This document shows, in pieces, positions 54,139 through 64,000 of a stretch of DNA of 64,000 bases. The stretch comes from Tetradesmus obliquus. Lineage: Eukaryota > Chlorophyta > Chlorophyceae > Sphaeropleales > Scenedesmaceae. The notes beneath the pieces are model-generated. The model was not told the DNA's origin. It searched no databases and saw only the letters and a program-made list of their open reading frames with translations. The stretch's first letter is position 1; each line of letters starts with the position of its first letter. The translations under genes and the position numbers were made by a program. The stretch lies in contig CP126196.1 of the NCBI GenBank assembly GCA_030272155.1, positions 248,001 to 312,000 of the forward strand, written 5' to 3'.

Positions 54139-57100
54139 CGGCGAAATAAAATCCTTAGGTTAGATCATATATGACATGTAAGTACACTAGCATTTTCGGC
54201 GAACTGTGTTTTCAGCTGGACGGCTTCGCATATCTCCAGGGGCACATGAATCTGCGTGCACAACGGCGCGAAGACGCTGAAACTTGCATCAAAGACACTG
54301 AATATATGCGAAGCAAGTTATACCGTAGTACTACTGCATGTCTTCCGGCAACACGCGCAGTGTTATGGTCAATGACGAGGGCGAGCTGTTTGACCTCAGT
54401 CAGCCTGATGTCCTGGGATCGTTATACTAGACTCTGCTTGCAAGGAGTCATCGCCACCCGGCACATTCCGAACATGCCGCAGTCACTTTTGAATCGCCTG
54501 GAATGGCCTCAAGGGACTAGAATGTTTTTGCACACCGCAGCCCGATTGTATGCCTGCATGCGCTGCACACAGCAGCTGGTGGGGCTGCATTCCGTTGCGG
54601 GCAACCACCTTGAAGATCGCAGGTGCTGGACAGGACAGCAGGCGGGTGTAACCAGCATTGTCACGTTGACAAAGCACCCACACGGGCCACCATCAGGCAT
54701 ATGCTGCTGTTGATCACCTTGCACCTGTTGCGACAGCGCACATCGTCACGTACAGAGGAGGACACCTTGCAGTTTGTTTAATACATGACAAGGGCATCGC
54801 CCATGTCCGAGCCCATGGCAGGATCACTGGGCAACCACAACATTCAAGCGCAAGCAGAGTTGACCGTTGACTCAAGCGCACTGGCCAGCTGCACTCTGAG
54901 GCGCAACCCCAACTCTGCACGCACGCTCTGACTGCATGTACTTCAACCCCACTGCATGTACAGTAGCCATCTTTTGATCTGCAACAGCACAGCAGCCTAT
55001 TCCTGCGATGTTGTGCATGCTGCACTGTTGAGCCACCTCTGCACCCACCAGACAATCCAAGTGCGATATCCCTTCCCCTCCCAATAAAAGAAGCACGTGG
55101 TGAAAAGGCAGACTGATCCCTGACTCGAATCCCGACATGTCTGACAATCCTGCAAGATCTTTGTGAAAAGTTCGTGTTCAGGACCTTGACATGCATTGAT
55201 GCTGGACATCACCGTCAAGCATGTCTGACGTGTGCCAACACGACAGACTTCTACACAACACGCACATATGCACACGCACCTGATGATTCTCACTCGTTTA
55301 ACTAGAGCAGCCGCACTGTACCGCGGTGTACTGGCAGTGCCGCTGCTGGCAGCTGCTGCTGCTGATCCAGTGCAGTCACAAGGTCGTCAGACAGCATGAG
55401 GGTTCATCAGCCACACCGCAAAACCACTGAGCCGCAGCAGCAGCCAGTGAAGGTTGGCCAGGGCACAGCACACCGACCCATATGTGTGCAGAGCAGTGCA
55501 AGACGCAGGCAAGCAATTGCGCTGTGTGGCTGCCCGGCTACCGCCTCCAAGCACACCATACACATGCCAATATGGACAGTACACAGATTTCATGTGCAGG
55601 GCTATTCACCTCGTGACACAGCTTGCATGCTGCACAGGGGGCTCATCAAGCCGGGGCCTTGAGCACAGCATGCTGCAGCTGCTGCTCTGCCTGTTAACAT
55701 GGAGTTCCTGTGCAGTGTACAAGGAATGTATCTAGACCACTCCACAGCGCACAACTGTGGAGGTCCGTTTGTCTGCTTCACACACAACCAGCAGACTCAA
55801 CGCAATCAGGCACACCATCTCGCATCCTTGTGTGCTGCTGCTGTTGGCAGCACATCAGCAGCACAGCGCATGTGGCTGCTGTTGGCAGCACAGCATCAAC
55901 ACAGCACATACAGCTGCCGCAAGCTGCAACAAGGCAGCAAGGCAGCAGCCATTGAGACAAGCAAGGCTGAAGCAAGCAAGTGACAGCCAAACGCTGAGCA
56001 CATCCAACGTTTGTTCCTGCAAACTAGCCATACCATACAAAGCAAGCATATGTTGTGCGAGCGGGCCAGCGTCCACTGCCATACAACGCTATAAGTATAA
56101 TGCCAGCTGATTGCAATGCCTTAATTATTCCAATCAAGCGCTAGTTAAACTAACTGGCCAGTGCTTAAGAGCAGCACTGCTGTAGTACGCCACATGTGAT
56201 TTTGTATTATCAGCGGGAACCACCCAGCATCCTCATACCGCAAAACAGCCAAACTGAAGCCTGACAGACAACATGCCTTGTGGGTCAGCACATCCACAGG
56301 GATTCCTGCAGCTGCTTCTGGTGCATGCACAGCAGCACCACAAACAGCAGAGTGAGCAGGCGTGCCGGCTCCTTGAGAGCAAGCAGCCCTGCCTCTTCTT
56401 TCAAAAAATAACACACATGAGATGGCACGCTGCTGCACCAGTTGACGCAAGCCTGGCTTCCTTTCCCCACTTTACAAAGCAGCGGGGAAGGCTCGCCAGC
56501 GTTGCAACTGCGACTGAGCAGCTGATGCGGCCTCACTCCAAACCCTACACAAACGAGCGCTTGGGCCCATGCATACGCAGCAGGTGCTGATGGAGCATGT
56601 CCAGCGGGGTGGTAAGCATGAACCCCACAGCTGAACCGCGCCTGCTGCAGCACAGCTCATCCAAGGCACAGAAACTGAATCTCCACTGCATGTGCAGGGC
56701 TGAAAGGTAAGCAAACAGCATGAGCTGCAACCCACACCTGACGTTTTTTTATGTCTCCAAGCACCAAGCGGGACACACAAACTGGTGGCACAGCGTGACA
56801 GCCATAGTGCACAGGATGTGCACGCGATCCACACAGTCAGATATTAGATTGCCACATCCAGCCAATTGTCCGCTGCACTGTCCATAGGCGACACACACAC
56901 GCAGAAGCTGTTCAAACGAGTGCAGCGGACAGCGCAACAGTTGAGTAGTACGGCAGTTTTTATGGGCTGAACTGCCGTCATGGCAGTGCTATGTGGTAGG
57001 CATTATGAGGCCGGCTGCTCCTGATATGTACATGCAGCGTAGAGGCAAGTTGTTATCACTAGCACATGGTTCTTGCCAAAATCCATCCAGGGCACCGACA

Positions 57101-57393
57101 GCATGCATCTAACACAGATGATTGTGCGCTGAAACCCAACGCAGAAGCCCGCTCCAAGCAAAACACACGCCGCAGCTGCTGTCAAAGACGCACAGCAACT
57201 GCCTGCGTGCCGGACGCATGCACACTCATGGTCGTGCAATGCACCTGCTAGTCCGTAGTATGCTAGCGACCAGTCACAATTCCGAATCACCACCGCTAAA
57301 ACCTTCCAAACCTCTACCGCAAAACCGCACCCAGCCGCCCACAATCATTGCTCTGATGCCAGCCAGTGCTGCTTTGACAAAAAAAAAAAAAAC
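54058..57393. other. Long intergenic region with no confident gene
   Basis: About 3.3 kb. A CTG tract (about 54096-54137) lies immediately upstream of the lipase start. A plus-strand frame from an ATG at 54171 is open for 180 codons to 54713 and lacks low-complexity runs, but no family is recognised. The rest has no exon, repeat array or RNA gene that I can support. Confidence 0.3.
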
Positions 57394-57464
57394 AGGCCTG
57401 CCCAGCATTGAACCGACACAGTGGCTATGCACTGTGCATGTGCGTCCCACTACGCCACACGGCT
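57379..57464 (-). ncRNA. tRNA-like Pol III unit (tRNA pseudogene or SINE-like)
   Basis: On the minus strand, 57464-57394 has an A-box word TGGCGTAGTGG (57457-57447) and a B-box-like word GGTTCAATGCT (57414-57404). The D-stem GCGT/ACGC pairs perfectly and a 7-bp hairpin CACAGTG/CACTGTG stands in the anticodon-arm position with a 6-nt loop. The acceptor stem pairs at 5 of 7 positions. A run of 14 T (57392-57379) follows directly, as a Pol III terminator would. No legitimate 7-nt anticodon loop is formed, so it is not a functional canonical tRNA. Confidence 0.4.
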
Positions 57465-57896
57465 GGTCTCAGTGCTAGACAGGTCTCCTTGGCCTCACGC
57501 AGCCAGGACAAGCAGTGTGCAGTGCGGAAGCAAGCAAGCAAGAACTGACAAACAAGAAGTAACTGTTGTGTACCACAAGGGGAGGGCAAGGGTATGCAGT
57601 GCCTCAAGTCCTGCACACTCTCTAGCCCTGCACAACAAGAGCTTATTGTGCTGTGCCATGTGGGCAAAAGTTGTAACGGGTGTCCTGCAGGCCTCAACAA
57701 AGGGCCACACACCAAGGCCATGCACACAATCAAAGGGGAGTCTGTTTCGCCGGCAATCTGCGCTGGCTGGCATGTGCCAAGGCATGCATTTCTGTTGAAT
57801 CAGAACGAAGGATCGACCATGTCTTGACCAGTTCGGCGAGGTTTGACCAACGTTGACCATGGGTTGCAGGGCGCGGGAGCAGGCAGTTGTGCCTGT

Positions 57897-60800
57897 TTAG
57901 TATCCCTGTCCGCAGGCAAGTCCCAGGTCGTTCTGCAGGCAACATCATCATCAGCAGCAGCATACTTATGTTAGCAAACAGCAGCCTTGCTCAATTGCCC
58001 GACCTACAGCAATTATCCATGCATGATGTTTTTCCCACTGAGCTTCCTGCAAAGCGTCACACATACGCACCAGCAGCCAGACAGACAGCTAATATTTTCA
58101 AAAGCGAGCTTCATCCTCACACAAACCACACAACCTACCTGCAGCCACGTCACAATGTCGTCCATGCTGGGCCGTGCTGCGATGTCGCGCGCCCAGCATG
58201 CCTCAGCCAGCTTTTTGTATGACTCAGGTGTTGAGGCAGGCAGCACGGGCCTCAGGCCCTGGAAGATGCTGCGGGCAAGCCCAGGGCCGGGTGTCATGCT
58301 CTTGTAGGGCTTGCTGCCAGTGTACAGCTCGTACCTGCAGCAGCAGCGGAGGCAGCAGCGGAGGCAGCAGCGTGTCATGAACAGGTCTACAAGCATGCAT
58401 GTAGCGGCATGCTCAAGAAGCAGCAGCAGCAGGTACACAGCATGCAGCGCAGTGAGGTTTGACTCAACACAGGATTAAGGCAGGTGCAGTGGGCGCAGGC
58501 TGCAAGTAAACTATATACACCGACTAGTCATAAACAGTACCACAGCTCCGGCTAGCCACTCACATGAGCACGCCGAAGCCGTAAGAGTCAGCAGCAGCCG
58601 TCAGCATGCTGCCAGCCTGGAATCGCTCCGGCGCCAGATGCGTGAGCGTGCCGCTGGTGTCGCAGTTCTTCAGGAACGCCCTATCACCCAGCAGCTTCAC
58701 AAGCCCAAAGTCCCCCAGCTTGCAGACAAAGCCATATGGACGTCCGCTGGCGCTCTGCAGCAGCACGTTCTCGGCCTTGATATCCAGGTGTACCATGCCC
58801 ATGCTGTGCAGGTAGCGCAGGCTGTGCGCGACGTCCAGCAGCACGGTGTACAGCAGCCGCATGTTGATCTTGAGGCGGCCGTCCAGCAGGCGGCGGTGCA
58901 GCAGGCTCTCGTGGCGCACGGCGCTCCACCTGCAAGGCGGGTTAGCAGCAGCAGCGGCAGCAGGATATGAGTCAGCAACAGGATTATGATGAGCCAAAAA
59001 AGCATGTTTGATCTGAAGCCAAGGGCTGTAACGATTTGGAGACATGCACAGCAAAGGCACCTATTGCAGGCAATGCAGACTCACAAGCAGACACACAGCT
59101 TCTCAGCCGCACTCACAGGTTGCCGCGGTCGCAGCGCTCCATGACCACGATGTTGAACGTGTCACGCGCCTCGTCAGCCAGGTCGCTGTCAGTGGCCTTG
59201 CGGTAGCGCAGGTTCAGCGGCTGCTGCAGCAGGCTTGTCGCATTTGCGCTCACGCTGCGCCTCAGGCTGCTGCTGCCGGGCGCGGCTGACCTGTCCTCGA
59301 CCATGTCTGTGAGGCAGGCGTAGGTTGACACGATGTTGGGGTGCTTCAGGCTGCTCATTGCTGCCATCTCCATGGCTGCCTTGATGGGCATGCCCAGCTT
59401 GTCATCATGCGCCACACGCATCACCTGCGGGATTACAATTAATAATCAAAATGGAGCGCGCAGTGCAGCAGGGCGGCAGCAAGGAATACTTGGTCAGTTG
59501 GTGTAGGCAGAGACAATGCTGTTTGCTGTAAGGGCACTTCCTGCAAGTCCTGCCTACCGCTGTACGCTGCGCCCGCCTCATTCATCACCATATACAAGCT
59601 TCTGTAGCCGCCTCACCTTGACTGCAGTGCGGCTGCCATGCCATGTGCCGGCATACACCGTAGAGAAGCCGCCCCTGCCCAGCACGCTGTGCAGCTCAAG
59701 CTCCCTCAGGTACTCCTGCTGGCAGTCGCTCTGCTTGTCCTGCAGGCTCCAGGTGCTGTGCAGCACAGCAAGCTTGGCGCTGTGGCTGGAGGGCAGGGGT
59801 GTGGAGGCGGTTGGGGTGCTGGGGCCGCTGCAGTCGCAGTTGGAGCTCATGGAGCGGTTGAAGCTGCGGTCGCAGTTGTGGGCAGCCTGGCGGGGTGGCG
59901 GGGGTGGTGTGGAGTGCGTGGCAGCGGAACGGCAGGCAGGTGGTGGTGTGAGAATGCCTGGATGAAAAGAACAGTTGTTGACAGCTCTTGCAGAGGCAGG
60001 AGGTGCAAGTTGGCAAGCAAACATGGGCAGCTGGCAAACAAACACATACACATGCTACCGCGCCTGCAGTTGCTTGCAGTTGCCAAACAAATAAATTACT
60101 AACTCGAGCCCTGCTCTCACCTGCAGCTGTGTCCAGTCCCTGGGAAGCTTGACCATGTGCTGCTGCAGCATGCTCTGCAGCATGCTGGCCTGCTCGGTTG
60201 CCACTGGGCTCAGCTTCAGGTAGCTCCCTGCCTCTGAGCTCGTCACATACAGCGCCCCAAGGGCCGTGCAGGACGCATCAAACAGCGGCACCACCACGAT
60301 ACTGGCCACGAGCTCACTGCCCACGTCCACCATATCGATTGCAGGCTCTCCATCTTCAAGCACAGCATGTGCATCCGCCACGAAGGCTGGTGCACCGCTG
60401 TTCACGGCATCTAGCAGCAGCGTGCCGTGTGCTCCCAGGCGCGTCATGCGCAGCATGTCAACGCCGGTGTCACCAAACGAGCCGTAGCTTGCGAAGGTGT
60501 GTGGGGCAGCAGCAGCAGCCTCATCTTCGTTCAAGTCCTCGCAGGCGCGTGATGAGTCACAGTAGTCGCCCGACAGCAGGCAGGGGCTGGTGCGCTCGTG
60601 GTGCAGCAGCAGCACCTCACTGCGGTCACTGCTCAGCAGCCCCAGCCGCACTCCCAGCTGCTTGTGCGTGGCAGCCTCCAGCAGCTGCGCAGATCCAGAC
60701 AGGAATGCGGCTGCAAAGCTCGCAAAGCCGCTGCTGCTGCTATCAATCAGGCTGGCTGCAAGCCCTGAGAGGCCTGCAAGCCAGGGGCTGGTTAGCAGCG

Positions 60801-62019
60801 GCACCAGGCCTGTGGCTGCCATACTGAGCAGGGGCCCCCATGAGTCTTCCATGAATGCTGCTGGGGCAGCACTGGCCAGGGACAGCACGCCGATCGGGAC
60901 ATCTTGGCCCGCCACTGTGATGTGCATTGCCAGGAAGGTGCGCATGCCTGCCTCGTTGTACAGCGCATACCAGTCCTGCAGGCACAGGCAATGAGCAGGC
61001 AAGATATTCGTGTTGAGTATCAGGTTGCTTGCAGGAATGGTTGCGTAGCAGTTGAGTGATGGGACGCAGCGTGTAGGCGAGTGAGGCAGCTGCTGTTGTC
61101 GCTGGCAGCTGCACTTGCTAACAGTGGCATGACAATGCTGTTGCTGCTGCTGCCACAGGGTAGTGGCTAGCTGCAGGAGGAGCAGGATGTGTCTGGCTGC
61201 TGTGCTGCACTTCAGCAGCTGCACCAGAGTGCAGGCACGCACCTGTGGCAGCGTCTTGGCCTCTGCGTCGCATATCACTGAGCGGTACAGGATAGGTGAG
61301 CCCATCTGCATGCAGCACAGGCAGGATGACCAGCTGCTGCCAGACATGACCAGCTGGCGCTGCAGCAGCTCTGCGCCTGCACCAGCTGCGCCTGCCAGCA
61401 CACACACGCTGGGGCTGCTGCTGGTGTGGGTGGTGATGCTGCAGGGCAGAAGAGGATGAGCAGTGCAGGAGCCATACGTTAGGTGGCAGTGTGAGAGGCA
61501 GGTGGAGCTACGGAGTTGATGGGAGCAGTTCAGTTGCGAGCAGGCAAGGTGGCCGAGCTGGTGTCCAGTGACCGGGAAGAGCAGCAGCAGCATGCGCCGG
61601 GCCGGGCTCGCTCACCTCACGCTTGCGGCACCCAACAGTTGCTCCTGCAACACCTGGGCTGCCTGACTGCAGGTAGCAGCGAAGCCATTCGACATCTGGA
61701 TGCTGCCCAGCTGAGACAGCACGGTCTTGACCTGCACACGATCCCGTTGTCACGCAATCAATAGCTAGATGCGATGGTTACAAACATGATTAGAGCGGCA
61801 ACAGAGCCTGCGGTGGTTGCCTGCTGCATCGCAGGACCGTAAGGTCCGCCCTCTCACCTGGCTTATCACCACCGAGTTTGAGAGCGGTGCCGCGCTGTAC
61901 ACACGACCAATCCGGCCTTCAAGCTGCTGATTTTTATTGCAGGGTGCGGCGCAGGCCTGGGATTGCAAACTGGCAAGGTGCTGTGGCTGCACCGCGGGGC
62001 TAGACATACAAGCGCCCAT
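57897..62019 (-). CDS. Putative acylated GAF-like/serine-threonine protein kinase (834 aa, 9 exons)
   Basis: Exons, in transcript order: 62019-61858, 61731-61616, 61438-61243, 60975-60121, 59886-59617, 59424-59117, 58929-58564, 58334-58139, 57932-57897. The N-terminus MGACMSS fits N-myristoylation at Gly2 plus nearby Cys acylation, so membrane anchoring is likely. Residues ~95-440 hold two GAF-like segments (AGQDVPIGVLSLAS; ELVASIVVVPLFDASCTALG), suggesting a ligand or redox/light-sensing module. The kinase domain follows: glycine loop LGRGGFSTVYAGTW near 512, AVK lysine 533, 'HPNIVSTYACL', the catalytic loop HLDIKAEN (Asp685; HLD instead of HRD), DFG Asp709, 'GTLTHLAPE', and subdomain XI ARPSMDDIVTWL. 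The domain order resembles TKL/Raf-like algal kinases. The final 12-codon exon and the exon at 59886 are the least certain. Family: Ser/Thr by HLDIKAEN. Confidence 0.82.
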
Positions 62020-62911
62020 CTTTTGCCTTGTGTTTAGAAATTACGTAAAGCTGGTGCTAAACTACAGTAGTCCGACGGATAGCGTAGCTTGCATGGGATC
62101 GCTCCTACTGCAGTTATATGTGGTGCTGGCGTGTAGAAGTATGTTCTCTAAACGTCTCTTTGTATTACAAAACATACATGTCAGGCACTGCGGGCCTACA
62201 GACTTTCATGCATAGCAAGCTGGCCGCACGCTCGCGGGGCTGTTCACCGTGATGATACGCATCTGACGAACCATGGTGACCTCTAACAATTTGCTGCCCA
62301 GCTCGAAGTCGGACGCACGTCATTGATTATATTTGTCTTTGGACAAAGTTTTGCAGTGTATTTTACCAGGTCTCAAGACTTGGCGACACAGCCAAAACGT
62401 GGGTCGCCCTGTTGGTTTTTTTACAGCCCCGTAATGGCCAATACAATCCTACAAATAAAACTTAACTTAGATTACTAGTAGAATATGGTTATCTATAATG
62501 CACGCGGCTCCTTCAACAAGTTTTTGACATCATTGTGAGTTGCGGTGTGAGTTTAGCATCGTGGCGGACGAGAGATCTCCTTCCCGCGCAGAGGGATCAT
62601 CCGCGATAACTGGGACCGGACTTGTAGCACTTCATCGGCATACACGTTGATCCGCGCATATAGTTCTCAAGAGGCACACTTAGTGATTAGTGTTTGCACA
62701 AGCGTTTGGCGCCCTAGTTCAAGACTCTACTTACCCGTGTACACTGCCCAGTGTGATCACCCTTTGACAAAAAAAATCAGCTTTAGTAGTTATATTGAGT
62801 TCATCCAGCATATTTAAGTTCTCAAGACCCCAGCGTAATCCAGAGGCCGGGTGTAGCGAGCTCGCGTCCTAGGATGCGCGGAGCTTGAGATTGTGCCAAG
62901 GGCAAACACAA
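62020..62911. promoter_or_regulatory. Divergent intergenic region, probable bidirectional promoter
   Basis: About 890 bp between the start codons of the divergently oriented kinase (left) and glycine-rich protein (right) genes. It is notably AT-richer than the genes and free of CAG tracts. No specific element could be assigned. Confidence 0.35.
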
Positions 62912-64000
62912 ATGTCTTACAGTCTGGGCTCAGCTTTTGCTGGTAAGCTCGCGCAGCAATTCTGCCCTCACATCGTCAGGCGGTTCGTAGTGTCGGAAGC
63001 TGTGACGACAGCTGCACCTTGCTACCCTCCGTGCGGTCGCAGGCAACGCCGTGATACAAGCCGGCACGAAAAACCAAGGAAAAGGGACTGGTGATACCAA
63101 AGTCAACGGCAGTGACAAGGCTGCCAGCGACAGTGCAGCCCAGGGCAGTGACAAAGCAGCAGGTGCCACCACTGGCAGCACAGTCAGTGCGTCGCAAGGC
63201 ATCGGCAATGGCGTTGCTGACAACAGCGGCGTGGTGAACACAGGGCCACAGAACTCACAAGGCATCGGCTATGGCGTCACCGACCGCGTGCAAGCAGCAG
63301 CAGCGCCTGCGGTTGCTGCTGCAGCTCCTGCCGCCAGCAGCAGGGACAGCACCTCCGACTGGGGAGGCATGAGGAGCGCTTCCTGGGGCGGCAGCAGCAG
63401 CAGCAGCAGCTCGGGTGGCAGCTCAGATGGCAGCTTCTCCGGTGCAAGTGATGGTGATAGCTTTGGGCTGGGCCGCTCCGGCCGTGGCGACAGCAGCAGC
63501 AGCGAGGCACGCAGCGCCAGCGCTGGGGACGGCGGCTTTGGCGGCGCGGGTGACAGGGGCAGCGGCGGCAGCTTTGGTGGCGGGGCAGGCAGGGGCGGCG
63601 GCGGCGCGGGCCGCAGCGGAGGCGCCAGATCGGCAGGTGAGGCGCTGACGTGGCAGTGGCTGTGGCAGAGATGAACTCAGCAGCGCAGTGATGTGATAGG
63701 CATGCCGCTGGCAGTTGTTGTGCATGCTGACTGCTTTGGGCGGGCACAGTGCCAGGTATGGCACAGTGCAGTGTGATGTTTGATGACGCATGAGGTGTCT
63801 GATTGATGCAGCACAGGTGCTTTTTGTGACAACAGCAGCATTTGCACTTGGCTGTACCTGAAAGCAGACACGTAAAACTCCTGCTGACAGCTGGCGCATG
63901 TTTGTTGTTGCCGCAGGTGGCGGCATGGGAGGCGGCTCTGGACGCTCAGGAGGTGCGCAGCTGCCCAGCATGCACAGCTGCACCTGTTACAGGCATCACA
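62912..64000 (+). CDS. Glycine/serine-rich protein of unknown function (partial, 3+ exons)
   Basis: Exons: 62912-62942 (MSYSLGSAFAG), 63043-63636, 63917 to beyond the window; junction phases 1 and 1. After an N-terminal part with 'NAVIQAGTKNQGKGTGDTKV' and repeated SQGIG-NGV / SQGIGYGV words, the protein turns into Ser/Gly/Asp-rich and then almost pure Gly/Arg/Ser repeats (GGGAGRGGGGAGRSGG). There is no signal peptide or membrane segment. The composition is compatible with an RNA-binding glycine-rich or a desiccation/phase-separating protein, but no domain is recognised. The start is chosen because this ATG with the GTAAGC donor gives an in-frame join to exon 2. Confidence 0.55.

Noticed and set aside
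57394-57464. Functional tRNA gene
   Set aside because: A- and B-box words and a T-run are present, but the acceptor stem has mismatches and the anticodon arm has a 6-nt loop with a 7-bp stem; kept only as a tRNA-like unit.
60198-60994. Plus-strand frames opposite the kinase GAF-like exon
   Set aside because: The minus-strand exon 60975-60121 has clear protein motifs and in-phase joins; the plus frames are shadows.

Overview
The window is nuclear DNA of a eukaryote, most likely a chlorophyte green alga. Genes are dense with short introns (GT-AG, occasionally GC-AG), exons are GC-rich with CAG/GCN-biased codons, and there are many polyA/polyS/polyQ stretches. Several proteins have putative plastid transit peptides, and one is an OPR-like/RAP organelle RNA-binding protein. 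The very heavy CAG/CTG load suggests a Sphaeropleales/Scenedesmaceae-type genome; that placement is inference only. No rRNA, canonical tRNA, CRISPR, provirus or operon structure is seen.

Layout. 40-4637 (-): putative plastid protein with a DUF3783-like domain. 5157-7214 (+): HOP2 meiotic recombination factor, divergent from the previous gene. 8264-11381 (+): homoserine kinase. 13331-17039 (+): rolling-stone/AIG1-like polytopic membrane protein. 18932-19429 (+): ISG12/IFI27-like small membrane protein with a frame break. 20400-21221: anonymous element with 17-bp terminal inverted repeats. 21817-34810 (+): DNA topoisomerase II in 31 exons. 36090-38559 (+): OPR-like repeat and RAP-domain protein. 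39565-39792 (+): MZT1/GIP1. 41745-50591 (-): secreted GH31 alpha-glucosidase in 16 exons. 51743-54057 (-): secreted class-3 lipase. 57394-57464 (-): tRNA-like Pol III unit. 57897-62019 (-): N-terminally acylated GAF-like/protein kinase. 62912-end (+): glycine-rich protein, cut by the window edge. Exon models were built by hand; every listed splice pair keeps frame and each complete model sums to a whole number of codons.

The genes do not form one pathway. HOP2, topoisomerase II and MZT1 act in chromosome or spindle biology; the glucosidase and lipase are both predicted to be secreted hydrolases.

The outstanding signal is structural. In nearly every multi-exon gene, short tandem duplications (about 100-250 bp period, 2-7 copies) straddle an exon-intron junction. 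Each copy carries an exon edge plus its own splice donor or acceptor, or the stop codon. In addition, long (CTG)n-CAG arrays sit directly in front of splice acceptors on the sense strand of many genes on both strands. Together these point to a pervasive process that duplicates splice sites and uses CTG microsatellites as 3' splice-site tracts.
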